64,000 bases of DNA from Pyropia yezoensis (Eukaryota; Rhodophyta; Bangiophyceae; Bangiales; Bangiaceae), in the NCBI GenBank assembly GCA_009829735.1, contig CM020619.1:11150375-11214374 (forward strand). The letters are read 5' to 3'. The notes under the pieces were generated by a model that was not told where the DNA came from, made no database searches, and saw only the letters and a list, made by a program, of their open reading frames with translations. Both the position numbers and the translations under genes were made by a program. Shown here piece by piece: positions 10,441 to 22,376 of this stretch (position 1 is its first letter; each line of letters begins with the position of its first letter).

Positions 10441-11893
10441 GGCAGCAGGGACCTGCGCCTCGCCCCTCACCCAACCCGACGACACTCGCACCGTGCGACA
10501 CCGTCAGGCGTGAACCGCCATGTAACCAAACGCACAAGCAATGGCAGCACCACGCCCCAGTCCGGGACGTACGGGAGGGGACGGGTGTATGGCGGAGGAG
10601 CGCGAATAAAATCGACAGAAGGGTCAGGTGACCGACCACGCGGGACATTCAAGCCGCGATTCTGGCTCTGCCCGTTCGTGACGGCTGAGGGTGGGGGAGG
10701 GCCACAGCGCCGTGGGAGAGCGCGGATCACGCACGTGGCTGCCACGTTCAGCTCAGGGTTGTTCAGGGTTGATCCGACGTACCGGGAAAACCTGCCAGGT
10801 ACCTTTCCGGTACCACGTCTTGTCGTTGGAATGCACAGAGGTGACGCACAAATTCATCTGGCTGCCCGGAAGTGCCATGGGACGTTTCCGATCTGGGGAC
10901 CTTTTCCTCATGTCATATTTCCAGTCGTCGGAGGTGTTCCAATCTGCAGGTCGAATAAAAGGTCACCAAAGGATTCGGTGGCAGTCTAGTGTGAGGTTGT
11001 CGCTATTACCGGTCATACGGATAAAGAAACGGCGCTGAGTCCACTTTCGGTGTCAGAATGAGTGTGCAACGATCGGTTGGTTCAGCGTATCACGTTAAAA
11101 ACCCGGATCATATGGCCCCCCCCCCCCTAACGGGCCGTCCCACTCGGGGGGCGGCCAGGACGGGCCGGGGGCGTGGCAAGTGGCAAAGCCGGCTGCACCT
11201 ACCGGGCGGGCAGCGTGGTGGTGCCTGGAAAAGAAAAAAGAAGAAGAGGGGCGGGCCGCGGCGTTGCCGTGACGGCGGTGCCCGGTCGACCCCCCCCGAC
11301 GGGCCCGATCGGGGCGTGTGCCCACTCGACCCACTGTCTGTCAATGCCATTGCGGGGGCCATTTAACGCTGCGCCCGCACGTCGCCCAGCCCCGCCCCGC
11401 CCCGCCCCGCCATGCCCTCCCCTGTCTAGACGTCTACTAGTACACGTCTACTGCGCGCGTCCCCACCGTCGTGCAGTATGTACTGTACTGTACGTACGCG
11501 ACACCATTTTGACGGCCTGCGGGTACCCCTTGTCCCGTACAGTGACCCTCCCGCCCCCCACCACGCCCCCCATCCCCCATCGTGGGGGGAGGGGGATGAT
11601 TCCCGTCCCTACCCTCCCCCCGCTCTGCCTCCTCTGCCCACCCTCCCCCGCCCAACCTCCCTTTCGCCCTATCCATGGAAAGCACGCACACCCCCTGCCA
11701 GCAGCAGCCTGCCGGCGGCGGGACGGCCGCGCCCTTGGCGGGTGAGGGGAGACGGGGAGGAGACCGGGGAGAAGGAGGCAGAGGCTCCTCCCGCGGGGGT
11801 GCGCCGCCGGAACAGGCCCGCCCGGCGCCAAACCCGCGCGGAGCGGACCGTTGCCCGCCCCCCCCCGCCCCCCCCCCAAACCACCGCCGCCCC
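10441..11893. other. GC-rich intergenic region between transposon ORF and bromodomain gene
   Basis: No supported gene. It contains poly-C runs and a short four-unit CCCGC tandem at 11391-11410. The 3' flank of the bromodomain gene (11600-11890) is almost pure C/G blocks, which creates long open frames on both strands without coding meaning. Confidence 0.4.
11391..11410. repeat. CCCGC pentanucleotide tandem repeat
   Basis: Four consecutive CCCGC units, resembling clustered GC boxes. No adjacent gene start supports a promoter role. Confidence 0.5.
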
Positions 11894-12077
11894 TCAATCG
11901 TCCACATCCCCGTCGGCGGGCAGCTGCGCGTACATGTGCTCAAAATCCACAAGCATGGCGCGGGCCGCCTCAGAGAGCGCGTCACCGTCGCGATTGAACA
12001 CCAGCGCGTTGATGACGGTCAGCCGCACGTCGTCGGCAAAACGGTCGGGCATGAAGCGGACGGCCACCTGCTCCTCC

Positions 12078-12108
<31 letters not shown>

Positions 12109-15100
12109 CAAAACCACCACCACCGCCGCCGCCGCCGCCGCCCTTGCCAGGAGGGTCACCGCCAAAGCCCCCCCCACCACCACCACCACCACCACTCCCA
12201 CCGCCGCCGCCGCCCTTGTCAGGCGAGTCACCGCCACCGTCGCCCACTTCCTCCATGTCTGCCGGCCGCACCGGCGCCATGTACGCACCATCAGCGAGGC
12301 GGCGGCCAATCGTGCCCAGGTCACACGGCACCTCAATCATCGATGCGTAGCCGCGAATGTGTTCGGGCCCCCACAGTTCCGTGACGGGGCGGAGAAAGGC
12401 GGCCGCAAACGGCGCGGCGGCCAGCGCGGCCAGGACGTCGACGCAAAAGCGGTGTTGCACCCGCCGCGCCGCCGCCCGCACCTGCGCGCGGGTGACCTTG
12501 AGCTTGGGCCACCGGCTGGTGGGGGCGCCGTCGCCCTCCCGACCGCCGCTGCTGCCGCCGCCGCCACCTCCATCGCCGCAGTCCCGGCTGCTGTCCCTGC
12601 CACCACCACCGGCCGCGCGGCCGCTCCCCGCCGACGGCGCCCGGGACGACGACCGCCGCACCCGCGAGCGGGCGGCGAGGGACAGCGCCTCGGCCGCCGC
12701 GATGGCCGCCTGAAGCTCGGCGGGGATGGGCGGCGGCGACTGTGACCGCCTCGCCGCTTCGACGGGCGCCGTCGACACCGGCGGACGAGGCAGCGGTGGC
12801 GGTGGCGGCCGTGCCGTCGCCACGGGCGTGCCCACGGCGGATGGCGCCCCGCGTGACGGCGGCGGTGGCGGTGGCAGACGCGACGCCGACGGTGGCGGCG
12901 GCGGCGGTGGCGGTGGCAGCCGCGACCGTGGCGGTGGCGGCGGCGGCGTTGGCGGTGGCAGCCTCGACCGTGGCGGCGGCGGCGGCGGCGGCGGTGGCAG
13001 TGGCGGCGGCGGTGGCGGTGGAGGCGGCGGGCACAAAGGTGGCGGCGGCCGTCGACGGCGTGGTGGCGGCGCGAGCGGCCCGCCGGCCAGGACGGAGGCC
13101 ACGCGCAGCGGGGGCGGCGGCGGTGGTAGCCGTGGGGGGGGGGGCGCGGCAGCGGCGGCCGGCGCGGGGTGGATGGTCGGCGCATGCCGGGGGGCGGGCG
13201 GCGGCGCTGCCGGCAAGAGTGCGCCGGCGGCCGTGCCCGCGGGCGACAACGTTGCCGGCGGGCGTACGCCTGCGGCCGTGCCGGCAGGGGAGCCGTCAGA
13301 GCTGCTGCTGCGGGCGGCTGCTATCGGCGCGTCGGGCGACTGCTCGGGCGTCGACGTCTCCCACCCGCCATGCCTGTCGGGGTCTGAGGGAGGGGTGCAG
13401 CCGCGACCACCGCGACCGCCGCCACCACAGCCGCCACCGCCGCCACTACCGTTGCTACCACCGCCACCACCGCTACCGCCACCACCACCGCCACCATCCC
13501 TACCGCCACCGCTACCGCGGCCGCCACCGCCACAGCCGCCGTCGCCGCCGCCGCTGCCGCCGCCACCGCCGCCGCCCCTATCAGACACGCTTTCACCACC
13601 TGGCACATGCACGCCACCCCCACCCGCGTGTCCCCCGCCACCGCCACCCCCGTCCACCCCGCGGTCGTCGCCGCCGCCGCTGCTAAAGAAATTGACCGCG
13701 GCTGCCAAGGGTGAGCGCCCGCGCCAGCCGTTCCCGGCGGACTCGCCAGCCACACCCGCGCCCGCCGATAGCGGCAGGGTGCCACCTGCTCCACCCGCAT
13801 CGTCTCCCTCCGGCGCAAACCAGGAGGGGGCAGCGGTGGAGGAGCCACCCGTTGCAGCCTCCGCCGTCGCCGCTGGGACCACTGCTGCACGGGGTGGCCC
13901 CGCGGGGGCGCCATCGCCACCACCCGGCGGGGCGCCCACGTCCATGGCCGTTGCCGCTCCCGCGTCGGGCACCGACGGCGACCCCCCGCCCCCCCACCCC
14001 TCAGGCGCCATCACTCCGGGCGCGCCGCCCACAGACGCGTCGGTCGCCTCGGCACCCGGCGGCGGCGCGCCCGCACACGCCGCCCCATCCACGTGGCCGG
14101 CGGGCGCCTCCCCTGGCGGTGGGAGGGTGGTCTCAAAGCGCCACAGTAGGCGGCGCTTGAAGCCCGCCGTCCGCGCCCGCTCCGTTGTGGACAGCCGGTC
14201 GTCGGTGGGTGGCTGGCTGGGGGGGGGGGAGGCGGGCCGCGTCGTTGGGTCGGCGCCGGGGGCCCGCCGCAGGGAAGGTGCGTCGCCGTACCCAGAGGCG
14301 CCGGCGCCGGCGCCCTCCCCCGCATCCGCCCCCAGGGGGTCGCCCGCGGCAGTATGGCCGGCGGGCGCCACCTCCCACCCCGTGACCGCCGACAGCGACC
14401 CGCCGCCTCCTTCGCCGCGCGGGGCGGAAGCGATGGGTCGGGGGATCACCCGCGCTAGGGCACCGGCCAGCTGCCGCGGGCGCTGCCCGGGGGCGGCCGC
14501 CAAGGGGTAGGCGGTCGGCATGGAGGCGGCATGCGCGGCCCAGGCGGCGGCCGGTGGCGGCGCCGCGCCCGCCTGCGGGGAAGCGAGCAGTATGGGCGGC
14601 GACCGCGACCGCGACCGCGACCGCGACCGCGATGGTGTGGGCACTGCCCGCGGCACCGACCGCACCGAAACTGACTGGTCGGGCGGCGGCGAGGGGGACA
14701 CAGCGAGCGGCGCCGCGGCGGGGCCCGCCTGCTCGGCCGCCGGCGGGCTGTCTGTCAGGGCGTCCACGTCAATGATCTCCACGGGCGACGGAGACGCGGC
14801 CGGCTGGGGCAGCGGCGGCCAGGGGGTCTGGTCCTGGTCTGCAAGGTACGCCCCCAGCGGCAGGTGCGCCACGCCAGCAACGGCGCCAGTGCCGACGCGC
14901 CACCCCGCCGCCGCCGCCGCCGCTGCCGGCGGCGGCGACCGCAACAGTGACGGCGACAACGACGGCGACGGCGACGGCGACGGCGACAGCGACAGCGACG
15001 GGGAGGCGCCACCCCGGCGGGCGCGCTTGGCCACTGGCCGAGGCGCGGCCGGGCCGCCGCCGCCGCCACCGCCGCCGCCACCGCCGCCGCTCCGTGGCCG

Positions 15101-16582
15101 GCGGACGGCTGTCGAAAAGGTCGGCGGCTCCGCGTCTGGAGCCGCAGCCGCCGGCGGGTGGGTGGCGAGCCGCGCGGCGGCCACCCGAAAGGCCGCCATA
15201 ACGGGTGACACGCCAACCGACGGGGGGGGGGAACGCCGGGGGGGGACGGCCACAGCCGCCGCCGCCGCCGTCGCCGCTGCCGCCGCTGCCGACGGGTGGG
15301 CCTGTGGTACAGACACGGTGGGGCCCCCCACCGGCGCCGCTGCTGGTGAGAGCCACAGCGATGCCGTGTCGGCCGCGGTCAGGTGCGACGGGTGTAGTAC
15401 CGCCAGTGGTGGTGGCGGCGGCGGTAGCGGCGGTGGCGGCGGCGGCTGCGGCGGCGCCCCCGGTGCCGCGGGGGACCACGTCAGGCCGCCGCGGGCTGTG
15501 GCCGCCCCGGTCCACCTCCGGTGGCCCGCCCCCTCGGCGCGCGCCGCCGCGCCGCCGGCAGCGGCGGCGCCCGACGGCGCAGAAGCAATGGCTGCCGCAG
15601 CCGCAAGGCGTGCAGCGCGGCGGGTGGCCGTGGCCGCCGCCGACGCCACCGCCGCGGGCGACGCCGTGACCGCCAGTGGGGTGGGAAAGGTGCCAGCGGT
15701 CGCTTCCGCCACGGCCGCCGCCTCGGCCACCGCCGCGGCCGCTGCCCGCCCGGCGGCGACCGCCACCGCCCGCGCGACCGCCGACGGGGACGGCGCGGTT
15801 GGCGCGGCGCGGGGCGCGTACGGATGCACTGGGGCCACCGCCGGCGGCCGTGGCCGCGCTGCTGCCACCTCTCCCGCCGCCACCGCCGCTGCGGCTGTCA
15901 CGCGTGGGGGGGGTGTGCCCACTGCTGGTGGTGGCCGCGACGGCGGCGGGGCGGTCGCGTCGGCAGCGAGGACGGGTGCATAGGCCATTGGCACTCCCTG
16001 GAGCTCCAATGGGGGAAGCCTCCCAGTGCGGACGCGGTTGGCCGCTTGCTCCCACCGCAGCCGAGATGCCGCGCCGCCGCGGTGGCCCTTGCCTAGCAGC
16101 ACCCCGACCGACGCCCGCGGAGGCGGCGGCGGCGGCAGCGATGGCGGCGGTGGTGGCGGCGGCGCATCCGTCGCGACGGCGGCGCCACGCGGCAGGCAGG
16201 ATACCCCATGGACCGGACAGCGTTCCAGCAGCGGCGTGTCAGCAGGCGGCCGCACAAAGCGGCCGTCGGGGGTCTGCAGCAGCAGAACCCGACGGTGGGG
16301 GCACGCGGCCACAGACGGCCACGCCTCGCCGGTCGATGCCGCCGCTGCAGCCGACGCTGCCGCCGCTTGTGCCGCCGCCACCGACGCCGCCACGACCGAT
16401 GACGGGGAGGGCGCGGCGGGCGGCGCGTGCGGCGTGTGCGGATCCGCCACGGCTGCTGCTGGCGGCCGCGGCCGTGCCGCCTCTGCCGCCGCCACTGGCA
16501 GCGGCGGGGGGTAGGCGCCCACCGTCGGGGGGGGGCGCGATGGCGGTAAGGCCGTCGTGTCGGCGGCGGGAGCGTGCGCCAT
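11894..16582 (-). CDS. Very long low-complexity bromodomain protein
   Basis: 1562 aa from an ATG at 16582 in good context (GCC ATG G); the frame is open further upstream but has no ATG there. The bromodomain is at the extreme C-terminus (~1357-1562). It shows a helix Z region ending AAFLRPVTELW, the core GYASMIEVPCDLGTI, then FADDVRLTVINALVFNRDGD with the acetyl-lysine-binding Asn at 1530, and closing helix C. A stretch of some 50-55 residues, nearly all Gly, is inserted in the loop between helices A and B. The rest is Ala/Pro/Gly/Ser-rich disorder with SP-type runs, RSRSRS segments and long poly-Pro. The N-terminus is internally duplicated (see repeat at 15700-16582). Bromodomains read acetylated histones, so this is probably a nuclear chromatin factor; no second bromodomain or ET domain is visible. 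Long frames on the opposite strand are shadows. Confidence 0.85.
12060..12235 (-). repeat. Gly-codon repeat (GGN)n inside bromodomain AB loop
   Basis: Nearly uninterrupted GGC/GGT/GGA codons on the minus strand encode the poly-Gly insert of the bromodomain. It keeps the frame, so it is a coding microsatellite that may vary in length. Confidence 0.7.
12840..13680 (-). repeat. Pro/Gly triplet-repeat tract within bromodomain gene
   Basis: Purine/pyrimidine-asymmetric triplets (CCN on the coding strand at 12840-13060, GGN at 13400-13580) encode poly-Pro followed upstream by poly-Gly. Strand asymmetry produces long meaningless frames on the plus strand. Confidence 0.6.
15700..16582 (-). repeat. 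N-terminal internal duplication in the bromodomain protein
   Basis: Residues ~1-90 and ~198-285 share an order of motifs: MAxAP start, then PPSRPPPxVG, an Ala-rich block, ARPRPPA, HxPHAP or HPYAPR, then APSPS and an Ala/Val-rich helix. The second copy begins with MAYAP at about 15985 and could act as an internal start. Confidence 0.55.
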
Positions 16583-18160
16583 GGCCGCCGTCTGAGCGAG
16601 AAAGGGGCGGAGGCGGCAGGCAGACGGGCGGGGGGAGGAGAGAGGGGGGGGGGTAGAAGGGATGGGAGGAAACCGCCTCGGGGCAGGGTGGCCGCGGCCG
16701 TGGGGGAGGGGGAGGAGGGCGGCCACCCTCCCACCTCCGCGGAGACAACAAAACGACAAAAGACACAAAAAGAGGCCGGAGGATGAAAAATAGAGCGTTG
16801 CCCCACCTTGTGGGCCGGCGGGGAGAAGCAAGGAGACTAGTTTGGGAGTAAGACACGCAAGGAGTGAGATAGGATACGCGGAAGGGCGAGACGGGGGACG
16901 GCGCGCAGTGGCGGCCCGTGGGCGCGCGGCGTCGCGTGGCGGCGCGAGCGCGACAGGGCCTATGGCGACGCCGCCGCGAAGGCTCGCAAACCTATTGTCG
17001 AGTGACCTGCCATACCCATTCCTACATGAACACTTGCTGGGTCCATTTGGCTCTGAAATTGTGGCTAAGTACAATTGCACTACAAGAAGTCCTGCATCTA
17101 TATAAGAACACGGCACGGAGAAGAAGAAACACGGGAGGGAGAAGAAACCCGGGAGGGAGAAGAAGAGAACAATGTTCAAGCATGCCACGCTTCCTCGTCA
17201 GCTCTTCACACCTGTGGGCAAGATGTATGGCCTTGATGGCATCCAGAGACGGCGTTGGAAAGTTGCATGTCTTATCACTCAAGTCGCACTTCTTACACAT
17301 GCGCTGAATGGGCCTTCAAGAGGGGAAGGGAAATAGACCTCGACGGGGTCATAGAGGCAGGTTGCGCCCCTGCGCGCGCGCCTGCTACTAACGATGCATG
17401 GCATCACCAAAACTCATAAGTGCATACATCACGAGAAAGAGAGAATGAGCAGGTCTAAGAAACGCCACAGTCCACGCGCGGAGGCTGCGCACCGACTACC
17501 TACGCACAAAGGAAAGAGGCAGTTCACGTGCTCCGTGGGTCTCCACCACCATGGTCCACCAATATTGGTGTGCCTCTACGAGCTGGTAGAGTGACACGAG
17601 CCTGAGGGAAGTCTCGCAGCAGTTGCTACCACCCACCCATCTTTGCGCCCCACTCCCTGCTTTAGTACCAACGCCCCGCATCCCTTTATTTCCCACAGCG
17701 CCCCAAACTCCCTCTTCATCCCATCCTCCGTGTCCCCGGTTGCTTTCGTATGTCCTCTTTGTAACCCTTTTCCGCCACAGCCAAGCACCCGTTGTCCTTG
17801 AGGTCCGCATCACGCGTTGGTGCGCGGACCCGGAGCTCCGCGCCCGCAATGACCCGCTGCTTCCATCCCCCCGCACCTCCGCCCCCCCGCCGCCGGCGGG
17901 CCGCGGCCCTCTCGAACCCGCCAGCGGAGGTAGTGTGCCCCAACCACCCTCCCGTCTAGACGCCTACACCGACGGGTTGGCGGCCAACGGGGGGGGGGGT
18001 CTGTCGGACAGCCGCCGCAGCTGTGGTATGGCTGGCTGTCTCGGACGAAGCGTGGCGCAGGGCGCTGGGAACCTCGTCGATACGCTTTCGGACGCATGTG
18101 AACGTGTGAACGTCTGTTCAGGCACGGCGATGCGACAAGACATGGCTGGCGGCGCACCCA
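16583..18160. other. Intergenic region upstream of bromodomain gene
   Basis: Contains the presumed promoter and 5' UTR of the minus-strand bromodomain gene, including C/T-rich blocks. A CTATATAAG at 17097-17105 is a TATA-like site on the plus strand with no gene after it. Three copies of GGGAGGGAGAAGAA-like units lie at 17130-17165. Nothing else is supported. Confidence 0.4.
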
Positions 18161-18214
18161 ACGCGGCACGTTGATCCCACCGCCATCGATGGCGGTGGGA
18201 TCAACGTGCCGCGT
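18161..18214. repeat. Perfect 54-bp palindrome without spacer
   Basis: The left half begins ACGCGGCACGTTGATCCCAC and the right half is its exact reverse complement, meeting at CCATC|GATGG between 18187 and 18188. The 27-bp arms match fully and identity ends abruptly at both sides. No coding context. Confidence 0.95.
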
Positions 18215-18949
18215 GATGATGAATCATCGCACGATTGCTTGTCGCCCGTCGTGCGCCACAAAGAGCTGCCGCGAGGAATGTCACTTCCGCAAACACTCTT
18301 CCTTGTGCTTTCTTTCGCCCGACCCATATTTCAGTCGTGGGAACCAGCCGTTGAAGTTGGGGACGAGAAACGGCCCAGGACGGGCCGTCTATCTATTTAG
18401 GTGCCCACTTGCACCCACGGCAAGAGCATTGCAGCGGGGATCTATTGCTCACCAGCGAGCTTGACCAATCCAGGAGCACAAGTCCTTGATGATCGTGCCG
18501 CCCGGTATGCAAGGCTCGCATAATCTCGAGACAGCGTGCCTTCTGCGTTCTCAGGGTGCTGCCGAGTGGAGACCGAGAAGGCCGGGTATTGTCTGCCTGG
18601 CAAGCTTGCAACCGAGGACCAACCAAACTCAACTGGTCCACAGTCAGTCCATTCGGTGTCCACAGGTCGTCCACTCCTGGTCCACAGGCAGTCCTATAGG
18701 GGTCCACAAGCCGTATTCCTAAACGCTAGACATGTTGGACAATTCCCTCGCCTTTAGATTAGGGAATCAACAAAAACAGCGCGTCTAGCCACACCTTGTT
18801 TTCACAGCCGCAAAAAACGTCACACCCCACAGACCCCGAGCAAACTCTTTTCGATTCAGTGCACGCGCGGGAGTACTTGCACATGGCGCTCTAAGCGGGT
18901 CGTGCCGAGCGCTACAGGCTTTACTTTTTGTTTTTTCTTCACACACGCA
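18215..18949. other. Intergenic stretch, nothing recognised
   Basis: Contains loose repeats of a GTCCACAG motif at 18640-18700 and otherwise no coding or structural signal that I can support. Confidence 0.4.
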
Positions 18950-19215
18950 CAGTCGCTACCAAATTTTATCCGAACATGAAAAAACAAGATCCGCACGGAT
19001 CAATTTGACCAAACGCTGAACGTCGATTCCAGGTCATGGTCAGGGTTGTACTTGGTGCTGGCGGCCCCTTTCCCTGCAGCACCGCCCGCCAGGGGAGGGC
19101 ATCGACCCCCTCAGAGCCACCGCAAACGAGGCAGGGGGGGCATCTCGCTCCTGATAAGGTGCTGCGGAAAGCCCGTCTATATTCTAGGGTGCTGTGCGCC
19201 GCCGCGGCTGGCTGG
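18950..19215 (-). mobile_element. Tc1-like relic, terminal fragment
   Basis: It opens with CAGTCGCTACCAAATTTTATC, a diverged version of the terminus at 25942 (CAGTCGGTACCCAATTTTAT). It continues with the same downstream pattern: TCGATTCCAGG, then TACTTGGTGCTGGCG and GGGCATCGACCCC. Only the transposase 3' end side is present, and the flanking TA is lost. Confidence 0.6.
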
Positions 19216-20294
19216 GTCAAAGCTGTTGAGATGGGGAACAGCTCCCGGCTTTGACCATACCAGACAGGGACCCACTGTCCCAGTGCCACACCCACCTTCT
19301 ACAACGCTCACATACTACTACAGGGTGCCAGTCCCGCTGGACCTTTCAGACGCGGCCCTCAACGGCCCACATCGGAAGCCCAGTGTAAGGATTTCCCCCC
19401 TAATCCCATGCCTCATACCTAAGGGATAATATCTGGGACCTCTCCTTACAGATCCTGCCGAACCAACTCCTGGCAACATGGATCAATTCCTTGTATTGTG
19501 GGGCATGACGCGGTATACCTTCCAGACTCATGATGAGTCAGCCGCTGTCTCACGGTGTGTGCTGGCCGCACGACAGCGGCCATCGACAACGCATCATGGC
19601 CTGTCGAAAGGCGCCACCGTCAGCACCCATGACGAGCCACATCTGCCACAGCTGGCGAGTCCGTTAGAATGTCCTCGCTGCAGCATTGCAGCGATGTGAC
19701 TGGCTAGCCGGCTGGCAGATTCGATCGACTCGATCGAACCGTGCTTACACGCCTCTCGGACCTTCGGACTGCCTGGCTTCTGGGGCCGGCTGGGACGGCG
19801 CACTAGGCGCTGCACGCCGGACCCCTTCGTTTGGGGCAAACTGGGGCTGCACTCCTTTAGTGCGCACGCCCGCCCATGCTTTGTTCTGAGAGCCATGCTT
19901 TGTTCTTGGGCCGTTTTGTGCCTACCGGCGGCGCGACAAGGAAACGCATGCTTTGGGGCACCTCGGGTGCCCCGACGCGAGTATATAGTGCCTGGGTGTC
20001 GGCGCCACCGGGGGAGACCGGAGGGGTAACCACAGACATAGACCAAAGACGACCTTAACCCTTTGAACCCCCCTCGATCACCACCGACGTCGCGCCGTCT
20101 TCTTCCCCAGACCCACCACCGTCACCATCTCCATCCTCTTCCCCGCACCCTGTCGCCCTACTGGCTGGCACGGGTCGCCGATACCATCATGAGTACGTTG
20201 AGAGCTGCCCAAGTGTGGGTAGTTGCTCACACCCAGCCACGTTCTTAGGCCTACAGGACACATTTCTTGTTCACCACCTGGGCGATGAGCCATC
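19216..20294. other. Intergenic stretch with a TATA-like site and hairpin
   Basis: No supported gene. A GAGTATATAGTG site at 19980-19990 lies just after a hairpin (see separate entry), a promoter-like arrangement on the plus strand with no recognised product. A solo LTR follows at 20300. Confidence 0.35.
19955..19973. repeat. Short GC-rich hairpin next to TATA-like site
   Basis: Stem GGGGCACC / GGTGCCCC with a 3-base loop, 9 bases before a TATATA at 19982. Confidence 0.5.
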
Positions 20295-20299
20295 ATAAT

Positions 20300-20768
20300 T
20301 GTGGCAGTATTGACCCCCAGGTACGGGGGCAACACGTGCCATGCAAGGGGCGGCAGGCCACTAGCCTGATCCGTTCCTCCCCCTGCATTTGGGTCCGTAT
20401 TCCCTAAGTTTGGGATTGTTAGCTTAGTAGTAAATCCAACTTGGATTTGAGGGTTTTCTGCATTTATCGTCTTGAGTTTTCGTGTGGCCCGGTGGGCAGG
20501 TGCTGGGGTGGGAGATTCTGAGTGGCGAGATTCTGAGGGGACCCTGGGGGGATAAGGGGAGGGACAGCGGGGCTTGGCCCTGCGTCCCCGTCCCGACCAA
20601 GAAACTGTTGGACCACACACCATCCTCTTGTTTGTCAGTGGGGGGTTTGCCCCACAACAGGGACAGAGTGTGTGCGACTTGCATTTCTTCCGGTTCCCCC
20701 GACACGGGAGGCAGCCCTTGTACACCGCCCCAACTTGGGTGCCGTGTGTGTAAGTGGTTTTTGCCACA
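20300..20768 (+). mobile_element. Solo LTR of the Ty3/gypsy family, with target duplication
   Basis: 469 bp, starting TGTGGCAGTATTGACC and ending GGTTTTTGCCACA, closely matching the LTRs at 51943 and 60853 with scattered substitutions. It is flanked by identical 5-bp ATAAT (20295-20299 and 20769-20773). This is the expected product of LTR-LTR recombination after an intact insertion, and it fixes the target duplication length of this family at 5 bp. Confidence 0.92.
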
Positions 20769-20773
20769 ATAAT

Positions 20774-22296
20774 GAGCCCAACAAGGCTCTAGAGGCGGTT
20801 TCAATGGGGACTGCGCCCTTTTTGGGTCTTCTCATATCCTGGGAGGACGTGTACTCGTACTTCTGGCCAGGCGCGCTACAGAGCTGAACCCCCCCGCATC
20901 CGTCCCCCATCAGTAGATGAGCACCTCACGGCTTGTGGAATATTTAGACTTGGACTCATAGTGCACTCGCTTCCGTGCGGTAGCCATGCGGATCCCTGAC
21001 GCCGCGTAGGTAAGCAGGCTCTTCCCATACATCCAAACCGTACTGACGGCGATACGATGCCATCCCTGTTGGAGGAGGGTGGTGCAGATGGCGCCCTCAT
21101 AAATTAACGGAGGGGGACGCACTGGGTCCTCCATGGTGTCTGAGAACCTCAGCAGCGTCCTGCGGGATGAGCTGTGGGCTGTTATAGAGGCACCCCGCCG
21201 TAGCACTTGCCCGCAAGCTGATCTCGCATGCCGCAATTTTGGAGCCAGAAGACGCATCGAGACACCGGACTCGCACCTCAAATTGCTCCCCGAGGCGTAC
21301 GGATGAAATCTAGTAGCAACTGTACATGTCATATGTTGCCATTGTGTGCTGTCTTGTCTTTATCCTCGACGGGATTCTTGTTCGTCCAGGAAGAGACAGA
21401 ACGTCTTTTTGTTGATCCGTTCTTGTCCAGATGGCTGGAAGCGCATCCCGCCTGCCGCCAACAGGCTGGAAACGCTGTTGGGGCTTGCATTCGAAAAGGC
21501 GTGACCTCTGTTCTTGTCGTGTTGTTGTAAGAAACTGCCTCTGTTGGAATCCAGAGGCGGGGTCGCACAAGCGCAATCCCCTAAAGCCCCCCGCTGGATG
21601 GTCGGGTGCTTGTGTGGGCGACGCCCTCGCAAGTGTACCTCTCCCCGCTTTCCAGCCCGTCCTCCCCCCGGCACGCTCACCCACTCCGCCTCCGTCTCCC
21701 CGCCTACCCACCTGCAGGCCTGCTGTCGTTGAAATTGGAGGGGGCGTATGGGAGGACAAGCACCGCTTATTCGGATCGTGGTGATTCGGGTCCATGGCGG
21801 CAGCGCGGACGGTGTGTGGATGGTGATGACGGGTTGGTCGCACCAGCGCGGTCGACGGCACCGGCGCAGTCGAAGGCGGCGACGACCGCGGCGGAAAAAA
21901 CGACCGCGACGACCTCGAAGACGTCAACGGCGGCGACGTGCATGCGCGCGGGTCCGCACAGTAGGACGGGGGGCGGATCCGGGCGCAGTTGGGAAGTGCC
22001 ATACTGGTGGTGCCGCGTGAAGAGGGAGCAGAGAGAGGCGCTGCTCCCACCTCCTTACGAGGGGTTCCGGCCTTGCCTATACCCCCCCCCGCCAATGAAT
22101 GGCTGCGCATGCAGTTGTTTGAGCGCCAGAGAGCAGCGGAGAATTCCGGGTGAGGGGGTGAGTGTGCGGGCCTCTTTGCGTACGCCTCTTGGTCGCTATA
22201 GAGCCCTTAAGCGCTTGGTAACTCCCGCCATGCCACTATCACCGCTGCGTGTTGGCGCGCGGGGAGGACCCTGCCCCTACTCTCCCCGACGTCGGA
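20774..22296. other. Intergenic stretch, nothing supported
   Basis: Frames on both strands are short and compositional. A CGA/CGG triplet-rich block at 21850-21960 gives an Arg-rich frame on one strand and is not considered coding. Confidence 0.4.
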
Positions 22297-22376
22297 ATGT
22301 CAACGGAGCCCGACCCGACCGTGTCGGGACGCCCGTCGAGGGGACGGCTGTTGACACTACCCCCCCCCGAAGGGGT

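Noticed and set aside
12726-15983. Plus-strand open frames of 594 and 487 codons over the bromodomain gene
   Set aside because: They are mirror images of GC-rich triplet repeats and consist of Gly/Ala/Pro runs. The minus strand carries a real bromodomain and continuous frame, so these are shadows.
17097-17105. CTATATAAG as a promoter for a plus-strand gene
   Set aside because: No coding sequence follows. It lies in the upstream region of the minus-strand bromodomain gene and on the wrong strand for it.
20078-20767. 229-codon minus-strand frame and similar frames at 51690-52409 and 60474-61361
   Set aside because: They lie inside LTR copies and are the same LTR sequence read backwards, not genes.
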